Below, in pieces: positions 6,091 through 6,758 of a DNA stretch of 6,758 nucleotides. The DNA is taken from NCBI GenBank assembly GCA_023255835.1, contig JAGDVW010000083.1, positions 8,813-15,570 of the forward strand, in the 5' to 3' direction. The notes below the pieces were generated by a model. It was not told the DNA's origin, made no database searches, and saw only the letters and a list, made by a program, of their open reading frames with translations. The translations under genes and the position numbers were made by a program. The stretch's first letter is position 1. Every line of letters begins with the position of its first letter. This DNA is from Candidatus Acetothermia bacterium. Lineage in GTDB: Bacteria; Bipolaricaulota; Bipolaricaulia; Bipolaricaulales; Bipolaricaulaceae.

Positions 6091-6758
6091 ATGGGCAAAA
6101 GGGTTTTTTGGGGCTTGGTTTTCGTCTTTTCCCTGGCCCTCTTGGGCGGGTGTTTTCTCCTCGCTCCTCCGCCTCCGCCGGAGAACCTCCAGGCCTCCGA
6201 CGGGGCCTACGTGGACCAGGTTTTCCTGAGCTGGTCCGCATCTCCGCGGGCCACCCGCTACGAGGTCTTCCGGGCGGCCGCGGAGGACGGGGAGTACGAG
6301 AAGATCGGGGAGAGTTCCGTCCCGAGCTTCTCGGACACCACCGCCCAGGGGAACGCGCTTTATTGGTACCGGGTGCGGGCCTGCAATCAATTCGGGTGCA
6401 GCGCCTTTTCCTCGGCCGATTCCGGGTACCGCGTCATTCCGGCTCCGCCCCTTCCCCCGCAAAACGTCCAAGCCTCCGACGGGACTTTCTCCGACCGGAT
6501 CCGGGTCACCTGGCGGGCCGCGGTGGCCGCCAGCTCCTACGAGGTCTTCCGCTCGGACATCCCCGGCGCCGACTACTTCAAAATCGCCGAGACCACCGGC
6601 ACCTCCTACGACGACACCCTGATCCTGGCCGGCCGGACCTACTGGTACCGGGTCAGGGCCTGCAACGAATACGGCTGTAGCGACTTCTCCCCGCCGGATT
6701 CGGGGATAGCCGCGCTTCAGGCTCCTTTGGCGCCCCAAAACGTCCAAGCCTCCGACGG
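6091..6758 (+). CDS. Lipoprotein of tandem fibronectin type III repeats (3' end outside window)
   Basis: This frame stays open from ATG 6091 to the window end (222 codons visible). The ATG is preceded by GGAAGGGGG (6077-6085) at 5 bases. The N-terminus MGKRVFWGLVFVFSLALLGG ends in the lipobox L18-G-G-C21, so the mature protein should be lipid-anchored on the envelope. After a short proline-rich linker (APPPPPEN) come fibronectin type III-like repeats of 92-93 residues. Their 'NLQASDG/NVQASDG' starts lie at residues 32, 125 and 217. Each complete repeat has a tryptophan strand (FLSW, RVTW), YEVFR, and YWYRVRACN..GCS.FS near its end. Both complete repeats carry a CX4C pair (C98/C103 and C191/C196), which could form a disulfide in the FG-loop region. 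Only the start of repeat three is visible, so length and C-terminal domains are unknown. FN3 modules mediate binding; no enzyme part is seen here. Family call is strong, function unknown. Confidence 0.9.
   Translation, partial: MGKRVFWGLVFVFSLALLGGCFLLAPPPPPENLQASDGAYVDQVFLSWSASPRATRYEVFRAAAEDGEYEKIGESSVPSFSDTTAQGNALYWYRVRACNQFGCSAFSSADSGYRVIPAPPLPPQNVQASDGTFSDRIRVTWRAAVAASSYEVFRSDIPGADYFKIAETTGTSYDDTLILAGRTYWYRVRACNEYGCSDFSPPDSGIAALQAPLAPQNVQASD
6460..6758 (+). repeat. Tandem DNA repeat underlying the FN3 domains
   Basis: A 23-base identical string, beginning CAAAACGTCCAAGCC, occurs at 6460-6482 and again at 6736-6758, spaced 276 bases (92 codons). A diverged copy occurs around 6181-6203, 279 bases earlier. 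Other shared blocks are TACGAGGTCTTCCG (from 6259 and 6538) and TGGTACCGGGT (from 6364 and 6643). Nucleotide identity in these blocks shows internal duplication of whole FN3 units. The array may continue past the right edge. Confidence 0.8.

Noticed and set aside
5251..6747. 498-codon open frame on the minus strand opposite the PKD and FN3 genes
   Set aside because: It is antisense to three genes with clear domains and lipoboxes. Its product is glycine-, arginine- and proline-rich low complexity without domain pattern, as expected opposite GC-rich coding DNA where few stops arise.

Overview
The window is a GC-rich, gene-dense piece of bacterial chromosome with two transcriptional directions. 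Overlapping genes, AGGAGG-type ribosome sites, strong G/C preference at third codon positions and a predicted outer-membrane-style beta-barrel followed by lipoproteins suggest a diderm, possibly thermophilic, bacterium. The PKD and fibronectin-III lipoproteins fit lineages such as Bipolaricaulota (OP1/Acetothermia) or a Thermus-like group. This is a guess from style; the sequence holds no rRNA or other decisive marker.

Left arm (1-1812, minus strand): a potassium-uptake operon. A single-RCK TrkA/KtrA-type regulatory subunit is followed after 4 bases by a TrkH-type membrane subunit, whose last part lies beyond base 1. The 1813-1918 gap is a divergent promoter region.

Centre (1919-3852, plus strand): a tight three-gene operon. 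It holds a small DUF2007-type protein, protein-L-isoaspartate O-methyltransferase (pcm, TTG start directly after the preceding stop) and a low-specificity L-threonine aldolase (ltaE, ATGA overlap with pcm). The products point to protein repair and glycine/threonine metabolism.

Right arm (3934-6758, plus strand): a cell-envelope cluster. A secreted, probably beta-barrel protein carries a calcium-loop-like insert before its last strand. Next come two related lipoproteins, each with two PKD domains, overlapping the preceding gene by 4 and 11 bases. After a roughly 100-base gap with a candidate promoter comes a lipoprotein made of tandem fibronectin type III repeats, each with a CX4C cysteine pair; it runs off the right edge. 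The four genes look like an envelope or surface module of unknown job.

No RNA genes, mobile elements, CRISPR arrays or intrinsic terminators with a U-tract were seen. The most unusual part is the right arm; everything else is recognisable housekeeping.
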